64,000 bases of DNA from Strongylocentrotus droebachiensis (Eukaryota; Echinodermata; Echinoidea; Camarodonta; Strongylocentrotidae). The first letter of the stretch is position 1, and the number at the start of each line of letters is the position of its first letter. The translations under genes and the position numbers were made by a program. This document shows, in pieces, positions 20,961 to 32,659 of this stretch. The notes under the pieces were generated by a model. The model saw only the letters and a program-made list of their open reading frames with translations. It searched no databases and was not told the DNA's origin. Where the stretch lies: contig JAVYIG010000117.1 of the NCBI GenBank assembly GCA_035222895.1, positions 124,001-188,000 on the forward strand, given 5' to 3'.

Positions 20961-22969
20961 TAGAACCAAATGCAGCACAGATGAAGTTCATGTTCCCTAA
21001 TAATACAAAGGCTACATGTGGTATGTTGCCATTTCAGTACAATTAACTCTACTTCCCTGCAGATAAATCTTGTAAATGGACATTCATCGTCAAGACCTCA
21101 GTCCCTCTAAATAGGCCATTTTCGTAATGTAACCAAATTTATACTTAAGGGCGTCCATACGAATGATTGCACAGTATTTCAATAGTCAGAATTTCATGTA
21201 TTAGATGATGTATAAGGTAGGGCAAACCATAATGTTTGTCCTACTTAACAACAACTTATGTATCCAATTTAATTATGACTATTGAGATATGATAATTCGT
21301 ATCGACACGCTTCACAAGAATATATTTGGTTGAATTACAAAATGAATTAATTAAAAATACCATGAAATTTGAGATATTCTTAATATAACAGGCAAGGCGT
21401 TCTTTTCGACTCTTATCTAAAGTAAAAGTATCATACATCAATATGAATATTTAATGCGTGTGATAACTTAAACGGGGAAAAAAAACATCCAAGGTATTTA
21501 TCCACGATCTGTTAAACATTTTCTCAAATCGATATCGCATTTTATACCACTTATATACCAAGCATATGTTTGTCTAGCACTCTAGCTATTTGCAGATGAA
21601 AGTAATAATTTATACATTTTCTTTGTATTTATTTTTAGCAATATCCTCATTTATGTAGGGGTGGCGGTGCACCTTTCAAAGTGGAGACACCAAGAAAAAG
21701 GGCACTTTTTACAGAAAATAGGGGCACCTACAAAGGGCTTCCCAAAGTGAAAAAATACATGGGCATATAGGCATATGTTTGTAATTAAATAAATAAAGGC
21801 GAGGACTCACCATTTTGACCGATGGAACAAAAATCCCAAATATTCGATAAAATCCAGTCGAGCAACAGTTGGTTAATTGTATTTTTTCGCAACGTTGTCT
21901 TCACATCTCAAATAAAGTAAACTCTCAGAAGACAAAATGTATTACAAAAGCGAAGCAACCATCCAATAAAACCATAGTTTAGGATTTCGGAAGATTTTGC
22001 TCAACTTCCTTGCTGTGTTGTCTTTATAACTCAAATACGACTCGACACTTGTTCATCCAGCAGCATTAAAGTTTCTGTAAAGTTTTTCTTGCAATGTAGT
22101 CTTTACTCCCGAACTCCTCAAAATAAAGTAAAAACGTGAACAAAAGATCCAGTATGGCAACTAGTCTGTTTATTTATTTTTTTCTCGAAATATGACTCAC
22201 AGTACAATTTGCCTAATTCTGTTTCGGCAACAAAATGAGAAACAATGAACGCGTCTATCGAAACACTCGGGGTTTAATGCCAACTTTCACGGGTTAATAT
22301 CCAATATGCGGATGTCGCGGCTAACAGGCACCCTGATCAGGAAGAGACATGCCCGTTTCAAGTAACCAATCAACGCGAGGAACACTTGACATATCCCCAC
22401 AGTGCCCACCCAGACCGCTTTGACAGTCGAGTGTTTAGCGAACCATGGTATCAGTATATTAATTTTCCCCGCAAAACTGGAGGTTTTAGTTGATTAGTAT
22501 GGTGTACCAAAAGACGTATGACGTTATCCTCGGCCTAGTAAACAACATAAATGGAACGTAAGAGGAATTTTGAGAAATGTAAGGGAATTCAAACCAACGA
22601 AATCCGATGTTCTATTTCAGAAAATGTTATTCTGACGAGTAGAAACACTGCATGGTATTTGCACAAGTTTGACATAAGATACAAATGCTGCTTTAACTGC
22701 AGAGAGATGAATCCCAAATAACTAAACTGCCGTTTTGAAACTAACATTCGATGTCACACTTGAGTTAAATAATGTGATTATGCGGAAGGGAAAACACTAC
22801 AAATTAGGCAAGGAAGACATAGCTGGAAATTATGTGCAGTTGTCTTCATACTCTGTCAACATTATCACGCTGCTTCCAATGAATCTCATGAAACAAAACA
22901 AAAAACAAAATCAAGTCTAAATCTGTCTGGAAAGAGTAAAAACACCCTGATGTAAACATTCTGTTTCTT

Positions 22970-23400
22970 TAGGAGTGCCGCAAGGGTCCATTCTAGGACC
23001 CCTTCTTTTCTTAATCTATATTGATAATTTGGCTACGAAGGGTCAGACCTTATGTTGATGAATTAAGACACTCTAACAATAATGTACCTATGATTTGTCA
23101 AATCAAGTCCAAATTATTGCTATGAAAGATGAAGGCTGTTTTTTTTTTTATGAACACTTGACGCATCATCAAACTTGCAAAAATAACAGCTAGAATAATC
23201 CTAACATGCAACTTTTATACGTCCGCAAAAGAAAAATTTCATAACATGAAATGGCTCTCATCCAACGATCGTGTGACGTATATATTAATTGGCTTTCATG
23301 TACAAATTGTTTAAAATATGTTTAAGTGTGCTGACAATTCCAATCATTTTAACGCAAGATATGGAAATTTAAAAAATCTTATTTTAAATCCCAAAGTTTG
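22970..23400 (+). pseudogene. LINE reverse transcriptase relic
   Basis: GVPQGSILGPLLFLIYIDNL (22972-23030) is followed, after a deletion of the catalytic region, by ARIILTCNFYTSAKEKF and MKWLSSNDRVTYI (23165-23285). Both are typical of CR1/Jockey ORF2. The catalytic FADD box is missing. Confidence 0.85.
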
Positions 23401-24943
23401 TAATATATTTTTTATTCACAAAACTGTTTTGCATACGATTTAATGATTATTGTTCTCTAGCAATGAGTTATTTAAAGACATGACATACAAATCTTTTGTC
23501 ATTTTTAGTATTATTTTTAATTTATGTTTATCTATACTTTATATCGAATTCAATTATATTTTAATGCTTTTACACTTTTATGAGTATTTATTTCATGTAT
23601 TTACATGTATTAGGTTGTTACCATGTTTTCCAGGGCTTCCCCGGTAGACCAGCTAATTTTTGAGTAGGCCACCTTGGCTAAAATCGATCATGAATAATTG
23701 ATACGTAATTATCTGTAAAGGTACGCTTGATGGACTTTATTCTCTCTCGAAATGTCGTAATACGGGGTAAGACTAGTACAGAAGCCACAACGAATCACTC
23801 AACCAAGCAGCTAGTACGTGAGGAGTGGGTGATGAGCCAATTTATTTGATGATCATCTACTTCAGCAGTAATTTAAAATCCTGCAAATCAATCAAAAATG
23901 GCAGTTATAAATGCAAGTACAGATTCTCATCAACATGTATAACCAGTCAGTTTTGCAGGATCATCATTCATCACTGAAAACTTACAATGTAGGCGAGGTA
24001 ACCAGGTAGTAAATTATTAATTATCATTGTAGGCGTATAGGCTACTTATTGAAACTTGCAAACATACTAAAATGTTCCGATCCTAACCCCCAAATACCGA
24101 GTTGCAGTCTCTTGTTTTCTCTGTTACAATAAACAAACCCAATTAACTTTTGGTTTACAATAAAGATATTTCAAATTAGATCTGCATGAATTCAATGACA
24201 ATGTAATAATGAAGATCATCTCGAAGTCTTTATTAAGCACATCATATTATATGAGAGCCTCTTCAAAATACATTAATAAACAACACTACACCAATTAATA
24301 ATACAATTTATATAATCATATCGTACTGCAATCCCTACCCACGGTCTCTAAAGCTACAGGAACTACAATCGCCGCTAATACCCCATAACCTTTTGGGTTG
24401 CCGATTTGATCAATATTTTTATTTGTGTAATTGTCATCTACTGTAAACGCGTTGGGCCTTATGGAAAAAGCGTGGTGTAATTAATGATGATAATAATAAT
24501 AATGAGAAGAAGAAAAAAAGAAAGAAAAAATTGTTTATATATCTTCAATGCATATTATTAAAAAAAAGTTTAATTTATTTGTATTTAATGTTTACATGAT
24601 AATGCTGAACAAGTTATTGATGGGTGTTTTGGTTTCGCTGTACAACTTTTATTAGGGATATAAAATATCAGGAGTTTGTTATCGTCAAGTTACAAGTAAT
24701 GTTTGTATCAATTACCTATTTATTTTTAAATTACAAATCATATGCATCAGCTTCTTGATCTTAAAAACAATTATAACTTCATGATTTGGCCTAGCTCCAG
24801 CAGTCAGTTTCAAAGATTGGGTTGAACACAACCTCCGAGGTACTATTCTCCAGTCAGCTATTGTTAGTACTTCATACCTTTTTTGGTATCGAGTAAAGGA
24901 GAAAAAGAAACTCAATGATTGAACTCCGCAAGAAATAAAAGAA

Positions 24944-26809
24944 ATGGAGTGCAATTCAGAGCAGGTAGATGCCGGGGTAAAACGGTCTGTCTACCACAAC
25001 TCGCTTATGCTGTGCTTTACACTCAGTTTTGGAATATGCGCCGCTGTCCTCCCGAGCTTACCGTTCGGAGAAAACGACACAAATTCGCCACGCGGGGATT
25101 TAACTTACGCCATCACTCGGTCCTGTCTCACAGTCGTCCTGATATTCTTTGAAACGTTTGTGTGGTATGTTGTTCGGAAGAGAGATAATTTTCATAAGAA
25201 GCAGGAAGTCTTTTGGCCATTGAGATGCCGACACTGTGCCCATGCCGTAGGCATTCTACCGTACCTTACGGATAACGATGAAGATGGTGAGGCCGAACCT
25301 CTTTCGTCTTCTCCGGATAGAAAAGCGAATCCATTCAGTGAGGTTCATCAACTGTATCACAAACCAGACATGTCTCTGCTGAACACCTTCTACATTTTTG
25401 GCACAATTGCCGTGATCAACCTTCCCATACCACTCCTTGACAACATCATGTGCCTTATAACTTTGGACGGTTCCGTAGTTGCCAATGTTGTCCTTGTAGG
25501 GCAAGTGCTGCTAGATTTCACATTCGCCACTTTGATATTATTTACGATATTTTTCTTCAGGAACTACTATGATGCAGCTTTCGTCGACAGACAAAAGTTT
25601 ACTTTCCCCCTTTCAGTAGCGGTCGCCGGTTGCTTCTGGATCGCCGCCGTCAAGATAATACTACCCTTAGGTGAATTGATGACTTCAAACTACGGGCAGC
25701 CGGAATATTCTTGTTCTCTTCCTGGAAACTTCGAACTTTTTTCAAAATACCATGAGTTAGCTCTGACTCCTTTTTACGCTGAAAGCGCCATTATTGCTGC
25801 TGCAATGATGTGGCAAATGTGGTACTCTACACTCCCAGGAGCCCTTCTGAAGACGGCTCAAAGCACCTCACAGTTTCAGAGTCTCGGTCCAACCTACGTT
25901 GGACCATTCTGGGGAACGATCCGTGCTTGGCTGAAGAATATCTTCCGTTGTAGAAACTTGAAGTTCCTTTTGTTAGGATCATCTAAAGAAGAAAGACGAA
26001 GCCTCGTGCCAAAATCAAAAGACCGAAAAGAAAGCGATTTCCGAGAAACCCCACTGAATATCACTTTAACAGTGGCCTTCTTTGTATTGCTAGGAATCAC
26101 GTATTTTTCCTTACGCCAAGTTTTTTATTATTCCAGCTTGGGATTACAAGAATCACTTCCTTCAACCGAAATTACTCTGACATATCTCCAATGGTTCCTG
26201 CATATTGTATTTTATCTGCCTTTGCTGGTCATGTACCACTTTCGTATATTCCTGACTGATAGTGCCAAGACCTTTCGTCCGAGACACACAGTATCTCTCG
26301 TATCGGGTTTAATAGGAGAACAAGACCGCGTTATCCTGATAAGCTGTGTTGGTATTTTCACATTGAACATATTCCGCTTTGCCAGTGCAGCAGGTATCCT
26401 TGCAGAAATCTCCGGACCTCGTGAGAACACAGTTCTCGCATGCTACACTGGTATATTCGCCATCTTCCAAACCTACTCAGCCTGGGTCATGACATCCTTC
26501 TTAGTCGTCGTTCAGCGGCAGAAGATTGTTGGTACGGATCAAGCGAGATGGACGCTTATTTGCCTGATCTACACCGGTATCCTAAACGCGACTCAGTGGG
26601 CCATTGATAGTTTGGAAATTGCCTCCTGGGTAGAGCTGACAACATTTTACGGACATACCCAAGGCATGGTCATCGGTGTTCTTCTGGAGCCCCTAACATC
26701 GCTGTATGGTATTCATTCAGCCATGATTGCATATGAAGCATATAAGACCGTTCGTAATGATTTACAATCAAGATACAATGTGCCTACTGAAAAGGAACCC
26801 GATGTTTGA
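24944..26809 (+). CDS. Otopetrin-like proton channel, single exon, 621 aa
   Basis: Twelve hydrophobic segments fall at about residues 18-40, 55-77, 143-168, 177-205, 218-240, 276-296, 372-396, 411-436, 460-484, 496-523, 535-556 and 570-598. That gives two six-helix halves separated by a hydrophilic loop (297-371), which is the otopetrin fold. Family-like positions include PFYAESAII in helix 6 (acidic residue), NATQWAIDSLE in helix 11 and LYGIHSAMIAYEAYK in helix 12, where otopetrins carry a conserved His-Ser. Otopetrins conduct protons across the plasma membrane in acid sensing and otoconia/biomineral settings. The start at 24944 is the first Met of the open frame. No intron is needed. The family call is from architecture and motifs, not a search. 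Confidence 0.78.
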   Translation: MECNSEQVDAGVKRSVYHNSLMLCFTLSFGICAAVLPSLPFGENDTNSPRGDLTYAITRSCLTVVLIFFETFVWYVVRKRDNFHKKQEVFWPLRCRHCAHAVGILPYLTDNDEDGEAEPLSSSPDRKANPFSEVHQLYHKPDMSLLNTFYIFGTIAVINLPIPLLDNIMCLITLDGSVVANVVLVGQVLLDFTFATLILFTIFFFRNYYDAAFVDRQKFTFPLSVAVAGCFWIAAVKIILPLGELMTSNYGQPEYSCSLPGNFELFSKYHELALTPFYAESAIIAAAMMWQMWYSTLPGALLKTAQSTSQFQSLGPTYVGPFWGTIRAWLKNIFRCRNLKFLLLGSSKEERRSLVPKSKDRKESDFRETPLNITLTVAFFVLLGITYFSLRQVFYYSSLGLQESLPSTEITLTYLQWFLHIVFYLPLLVMYHFRIFLTDSAKTFRPRHTVSLVSGLIGEQDRVILISCVGIFTLNIFRFASAAGILAEISGPRENTVLACYTGIFAIFQTYSAWVMTSFLVVVQRQKIVGTDQARWTLICLIYTGILNATQWAIDSLEIASWVELTTFYGHTQGMVIGVLLEPLTSLYGIHSAMIAYEAYKTVRNDLQSRYNVPTEKEPDV

Positions 26810-27413
26810 TTCTAAAGATTCGGTTTTAACAAGTTTTGACACATTTTGTTGTTGTATCGACATTTTCTAAATGGTCCAGTGGCAAACAAGAAAATTCTGA
26901 CTATCTATTTGGTCACAGTGGAGCTTTACACAAGGGACATTCATTTTTATTTTAAACTCTGCAATACAACCTTTTGTAAATAATTATGGGAATCTCTCAT
27001 GGGTATATTCGTTTAATCACTGTCATATATACTGTACAGCAACTCCTATATACTTGGATATTATGATAGAAAATGTTTTTATTTCTCAGTGACATTTTGT
27101 ACCGACTAATTTTACTCGGTTTCTTGATGTCTTCTCTGAAGGAACAACATGATTACCATCTTCTGCAAATGTCTTCTTAAAGAATAGAGTACATCTTTTA
27201 TGAATCAAGGCAGTTGAGAATGTATGATATTTTAGTATAAAACAAATATAACTTTTGATCAGAATAACATCACAGTCACGAAACCAGTACACGGATTGTA
27301 GATTTTCGAAGAGTAAGAGATTTTAACTTTCAAATTCAAGAGCTTTTTCGCAATTATAACTTGGGAGTTCAGGAGAAACACTATTATTCTCGATAACTCG
27401 TTTTATTTTGCAG

Positions 27414-27419
27414 AATAAA
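27414..27419 (+). terminator. Candidate poly(A) signal AATAAA for the otopetrin-like gene
   Basis: CAGAATAAAAATAAG lies about 600 bp after the stop codon, in AT-rich sequence free of recognisable repeats. It is plausible only by position. Confidence 0.35.
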
Positions 27420-27650
27420 AATAAGAATATACATTAAGAATGTCACCATAAGTTTGGGAGTTACTTTCTTCTCAAGTTCTCTTGCAATAATATTTTTAAA
27501 AAGCATTTGGAATTGCAATAGGTTATGTAAATTGGTTACTTCTTTCTACCCCTATAAACATAATAAAGCAAACATAAATCGTGGGGAGTGGTTTAACAAT
27601 TGTGTGCCACTTAGAAACTATTTAAAATCTTGGGGATTCACACCGCCCCA

Positions 27651-28529
27651 CAGTGGGCCAGGGAGGAACCAAAGTGCGCCAAAACTAAGTTTGGGTGATT
27701 TTTTTTTTTTTCAATTTTTTTTTTCTTGCCCAGTTGAAAGGTAATACATAGAGGAATACCTCAGTGAAATATTTGATTCCGGTATGCACATTAAGGATAT
27801 AAATTTACTACTTCGAACAGCAAAATCCTACATATTCACAGTTTTAGTGCAAAAGTGACTTATTTTATAAATCTTTCAATTTAACATGAAGTTTTTAAGT
27901 TATTGATATGAAATTGCTCTCACATATTCCTATTCCTGATAGTTCATTTTGTTGAATGAATGGGTTAAAATTAATAGAAACACAATCTTCATGATATATT
28001 AGAGGGTAATTCACTGAAAAATGGACTAATTGTCCATGTTTTTTATAAATCCAGAGGAAATGTTTAGATTTCCGCGGTGTACCGCTTAAATTTTAATACC
28101 ACCATTTTCTCTGATGTCTAAGCTTCAAGTTGATATCAAATTTGGCTGCCCGATCTTGCCCGTTGTTATGTTAGAGCCGATTTCCCTTGCCACATTGTCC
28201 CGACAAATGTGGGTTTTTGGGGTCCGCGGCTGAATCATGAAGGATTCGTGGTCATAAATCCCGGCGCGAGGGGGCGCGTGACACTTGTTCTGACACCAAA
28301 ATAAACACATTTTTCGGGGCAATGTTGCAAGGAAAACGGCTCTAACATAATAACGGGCAGAATTGGGCAGCCAAATCTGGTTTCAACTTAAAGCTTAGAC
28401 ATTAGAGAAAATGTTGTTAATAAAATTTAAGCGAAAATCTCTGGAAATCCAAACATTTCCTCTGGATTTATGAAAAATAAATCCCCAAACATGAGTTTTG
28501 GCGCACTTTGGTTCCTCCCTGGCTCACTG
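27651..28529. mobile_element. Foldback-like TIR element (CAGTGGGCCAGGGAGG ends)
   Basis: The left terminus CAGTGGGCCAGGGAGG and the following AACCAAAGTGCGCCAAAAC are mirrored at the right end (GTTTTGGCGCACTTTGG then TTCCTCCCTGGCTCACTG). Inner arms also pair over about 165 bp: CAGAGGAAATGTTTAGATTT near 28050 and GGCTGCCCGATCTTGCCCG near 28142 have complements at 28325-28490. The loop is about 28200-28310. There is no coding capacity. A clear target duplication was not found (flanks share only CGCCCC). Confidence 0.8.
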
Positions 28530-30475
28530 GCGCGCCCCCTCCTCCGATTTCCGCTCATGCCAAGGAGTCGCTCTGTCACGTTCTTCGATAGAGGATCTTC
28601 TAAATGACTACACTCCTCGATGAAAGTCTTGCTCCTGCCAATTAAAAAAATAGACGAAAATTGTATACAAGAGGGGTATTTAACTTTCGCTTTCTAGAAC
28701 GTGTGTAGATGTGATTAAAATGAGTGAAAAACAATTCTAATACATGTACATTTGTTAACCGTTGTAATTATAGTTGAAATTTTAATAGGACGAGTAGTTT
28801 GAACAAGTGAGTTTATTGTGATTCTAACTTTCACTTGCCCTGCTAATTATATAAAGCAACAAGACAAAGATTTTTAAAAATATCATAAAGAAATGTAAAA
28901 TATTGAGTAAAGGGTTATAATTTTCATTTTCTAGAATTTGTACAACTTTGATTAAAAGGAAAGAGAAAACAAGAATAATACATTTGTTAACATTGATCCT
29001 ATTTAAATAACAATTAAAAAAGTGTGGAAGAAACTACCCTTTCAGGCAAAACTGATGAGTTTCAGGAGTTGTTTTTTTTTTGTAAAAGAAAATAAAAGGA
29101 TAGAAATATTGCAAATAATAATTTCTTGAAAATATTTATGAAGTGCACAGAACAAGTTGTGGTGAGTTTGATTCCCATTTTTTAGTGTGTTTCAGTATAG
29201 AGCTATATTCACAAAATCTGTATTGAAGATTAGTACATGTATATATGCAGAAAAGTATTGAAGATCTGATTGTGTTTGAATCTATAGAAGGAATGAGCGT
29301 TCAGTGTGTATTGACGAAATAATATTGTTTATATAGAATCATTCGAGTCGAACGTTTTTCAAGCGGGGAAATTATCGGAAGACAGAAATTCCTTTAGGAT
29401 AATAGGAATTAATGATTTATTTTGTAGACAGGTGATCGGAATTTGTAAATGATTATTTTCAATTATCTCAGGTGTTTGATATCTGTACGCCATAGAAATG
29501 TTTTGATTATAATTTCGTTATTAATTTCCGAAATAGGAAAGTTTCTTTATCAAAGGTTTTTATTGATTGGTTACATGTAAAAGAATATTATAAAGAAAGA
29601 AAACAAATATTTAGCTAAGGGTTATAGTTTTCATTTCCTAGAATTTGTAGAAATTTGATGAAAGTGAAAGAGAATACAAAAATGATACATTTGTAAACAT
29701 TGATCCTTTTTTCAATTTTTTTTTTAAATAGCACGAAAAATTCATTTTTGTATGACATTCAATTTCATTTTCTAGAAATTGCTAAATCCTAAAGAAAGAA
29801 AAGGAGGCAATAAATCAAATACTATTTCAAATACGTAAAAGAGGATAAATAAATGACTTTAAAGAAAGAAAAGGAGGCAATAAATCAAATACTATTTTAA
29901 AAACGTAAAAGAGGAAAAAATAAATGACCTTATCGAGGTTTTAGTTTTTAAAAATTCCCGAAATTTTAAACTATGATAGAGGACAGGGCGAATACAAGTC
30001 TAATACATTCAGGAATAGTGATGATATTCATTTATATATGTATATATAAACATGTCGGAAGAAGATATTTAGGAATCGTACACGGTTTGTATTGCAATTC
30101 TACTGTGGCTATTTATTCATCACTGTACGGTATAAAATGTGAAAGTGGGGTTGGAGGATGAGCGCTTATCTCATTTTAGAACGAGCAATTTTGATATACA
30201 TGTACATTGTACAAGGAATACTGATATAAATATTTCGATGTTTGTAGGATCGAGTAAGCATTGTGGGGAAGACTAATGGTAGTTCGCATCAAAATGGAAA
30301 GTAGTAAATGCACAGTACAAACAGTGGATCGTTAAATATATCGTCAAAATACGCAAGGCTCGTTTATTACCTATTCTTTTTAATAAAATCTTAAGTAAGA
30401 TTAAACGAGAACTCACCGTATGAAGTTTGATCTTTATTTTATGAGAGTGTCGAGGAAGAGATTACATTATATATT
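28530..30475. other. AT-rich region with degenerate short repeats
   Basis: A block of about 80 bp (TTTCTAGAA...TTTGATTAAAA...GATACATTTGTTAACATTG) recurs near 28685, 28925 and 29630, with a fainter copy near 29765. At 29791-29930 a 70-bp unit beginning AAAGAAAGAAAAGGAGGCAA is tandemly duplicated with few differences. No gene is recognised. Confidence 0.65.
29791..29930. repeat. 70-bp tandem duplication
   Basis: Two head-to-tail copies start at 29791 and 29861. They differ at a few positions (TTTCAAATACG against TTTTAAAAACG). Confidence 0.9.
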
Positions 30476-30562
30476 TTGCAGGAGGACAACTACCCCCGGT
30501 CAACTACCCCCACGACAACTACCCCCTACGACAACCGTCCTCTAGGACAACTATCCTATGGG

Positions 30563-31589
30563 CAAGGGTGTCGATTTGTATCCGTGGTTGGGGGGGATGA
30601 TAGGTGCCAAAATATTTTCGGCAATGGATCAAAGCAACCAAGAGGTAGAAGCGTGTGGCAGGTTGCACCCCATCCCCAAGCGCGTAGCCAGGATTTCATT
30701 TTAGGGGGAGGGGGGGATAAGCACGCGAAGCGCGCTCCGTAGGGGGTTGGGTGCAGGGAGGGAGGAGTTTCCCCATTCCCCCGCGAAGCGCGGAAGCTTT
30801 GACGCTTCATTGAATTATTAGAGAAAGAAGACGATTCGTTGGAACGTTCTCGACTCTTAATCCTTGTTTGAATCAAGTTCCCCATCACGCTTTCACGTTT
30901 CATTAAATTATTAGAGAAAGAAGACGATTCGTTGTATCGTGTCCTTGTCTGAGTGCAATTCCCCCCGCCCTCCCGCGCGAAGCGCGGAAGCATCGACGGT
31001 TCAATAAATTATTACTCTTAATCCTTGTCTATAATTTCGCCAATCTCGCGCGAAGCGCGGAAGCTTTCACGTTTCATTAAATTATTAGAGAAAGAAGACG
31101 ATTCGTTGTATCGTGTCCTTGTCTGAGTGCAATTCCCCCCGCCCTTCCGCGCGAAACGCAGAAGCTTTGACTGTTCAATAAATGGTTACTCTTAAACCTT
31201 GTCTATATTCATTTTCGCCCATCTCGCGCGAAGCGCGGAAGCTTTGCCATTTTATTAAATTATTAGAGAAGGAAGACGATTCGTTGTATCGTGTCCTTGT
31301 CTGAATTCAGTTCTCCCCCAATATACGGTTGTCTCATTTATTTCGTATATATGTATGTATTATGAAAATGAGATAGGAAAATGTGCATATTGATGGTCAT
31401 CTTGCGAGTAATAACCATGAACTACTCTCATCGGGCTCTCATCATTAATTTTCCTCTTTTTTTTTCTTTTTTTTTTAATGGTGAATTATTGGGGGGATGA
31501 TTGTACATGCCATCCCCCCCCCCCCCCACCTGAAATATTGGGGGGATATATCCCCCCATCCCCCCCCCCCCCCGGGATCGACACCCATG
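30563..31589. mobile_element. TIR element carrying hairpin-satellite monomers
   Basis: The ends are CAAGGGTGTCGAT on the left and, inverted, CATGGGTGTCGATCCC on the right. The flanks CCTATGGG (30555-30562) and CCAATGGG (31590-31597) match at seven of eight positions. Inside, after a second GCGCGTAGCCAGG motif at about 30690, lie about five monomers of the roughly 105-bp satellite in reverse orientation. The right side is a C/G-run block. No transposase is present. Confidence 0.7.
30780..31320 (-). repeat. ~105-bp hairpin satellite, array 1
   Basis: About five reverse-oriented monomers are seen. Each contains AGAGAAAGAAGACGATTCGT and a GC palindrome such as CGCGCGAAGCGCGGAAG. The same monomer forms the arrays at 37660-38480 and 61400-62650. 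Confidence 0.88.
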
Positions 31590-31844
31590 CCAATGGGGTA
31601 GTTGTACTCGCGGGTCGGTGTCCGGGGGTAGTTATCCCTGGGCTAGTCTTCCTAGAAGGCGGTCAATGCCCTAGGGGGTAGTTATCCCTGGGCTAGTCTT
31701 CCTAGAAGGCGGTCAATGCCCTAGGGGGTAGTTGTCCTAGGGGATAGTTGACTGCATGGGGTGGTTATTCCGGGGTGGATGTCCATGGGGTAAGTGTCCG
31801 GATACGGTAATTGTCAAAGAGGAAACAGTTTAGTTCTTAGACAG

Positions 31845-31964
31845 TAGGTTTGCGGGTGCACCATGTGAGAGAGAGAGAGAGAGAAGGTTGAGGAGTCCTA
31901 AAAAGGACTCTGACTCGGTAATCTTTCTTGGGGTGTGTGTAGTCCTGGTGCACCCGCAAACCTA
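31845..31964. mobile_element. 120-bp foldback with nested stem-loop
   Basis: Perfect 18-bp terminal inverted repeats (TAGGTTTGCGGGTGCACC, at 31845-31862 and 31947-31964) enclose a (GA)n run and an internal hairpin AGTCCT-AAAA-AGGACT. No target duplication is evident. Whether it transposes or folds as RNA is unknown. Confidence 0.75.
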
Positions 31965-32059
31965 ATGTATATCTACATCACCATGCAAGCCGACACTTAC
32001 AAGCAGCATCTAGTTTAGTTCTTATAATCATGTTAATTCTGAAATATTAGATATGAAAT

Positions 32060-32593
32060 GTTGAGTCCCACAGGGCTCCATATTAGGCCCACTCTTGTTT
32101 GGAATTTTTCAATCATATTTCTAATTCCATATATTTACTTTGACAGACTTAATTCGCTCTTTATGTGCGTCTTTACCACGGCCAATTGCCTCCTGCTCTA
32201 ACTGTCCTTTTTAAGAATAAAAAATGTCATTCTTATCCAACAAGATAGTCAAATAGCTTTCACCAGTGGCGTACGCAGGATTTTTTCAAGGGGGGGGGGG
32301 GGGGGGGTTTAAAATCGAGTCCAAAATTTCGCAACGACTCAGGAAAATTTGAAAATCGCGCCGGTCAAAAAGTCGCTCAGTGGGGGGGGGGGGGGGGTTG
32401 GGGTGTAAGAGTACACTTTTATTTTTTTGGGGGGGGCCCAAAAAAAATCGCAACGACTCAGCCAGCCGAAAAGAGGACAAGGAGGAAAAGAGGGGGGTAA
32501 GAGGACACTTTTTTTTTTTTGGTCTCAAAATTTGAACATTTGACATTTTGCTCCGTTGGGGGGTGGGTAAGGTCAGCTTTTTTAGGTCAACCA

Positions 32594-32659
<66 letters not shown>

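Larger units (their letters stand above)
20060..24940. other. Region upstream of the Cys-rich exon to the otopetrin gene
   Basis: No signal-peptide exon for the minus-strand gene could be identified here with confidence. The region contains a SINE/LINE-like tail (20255-20296), a palindromic minisatellite (20655-20960), degenerate repeats of AACAGTTGGTTAATTGT type around 21850-22150 and a LINE RT relic (22970-23400). The rest is unannotated AT-rich DNA. Confidence 0.5.
30480..31800. repeat. Palindromic GTAGTTGTCC minisatellite interrupted by an insertion
   Basis: The left half (30480-30562) carries the C-rich strand units (ACAACTACCCCC) and the right half (31590-31800) the G-rich units (GGGGTAGTTGTCC). 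The element at 30563-31589 sits between them, close to the symmetry point. The right half includes an exact 50-bp duplication (31631-31680 and 31681-31730). Confidence 0.82.

Noticed and set aside
21810..21900. Possible extra 5' exon of the YWTD gene (minus strand, ending GGTCAAAATG/GTGAGT)
   Set aside because: The donor is good and the phase fits, but the acceptor is poor, there is no Met or signal peptide, and similar wording repeats nearby. The evidence is too weak to annotate.
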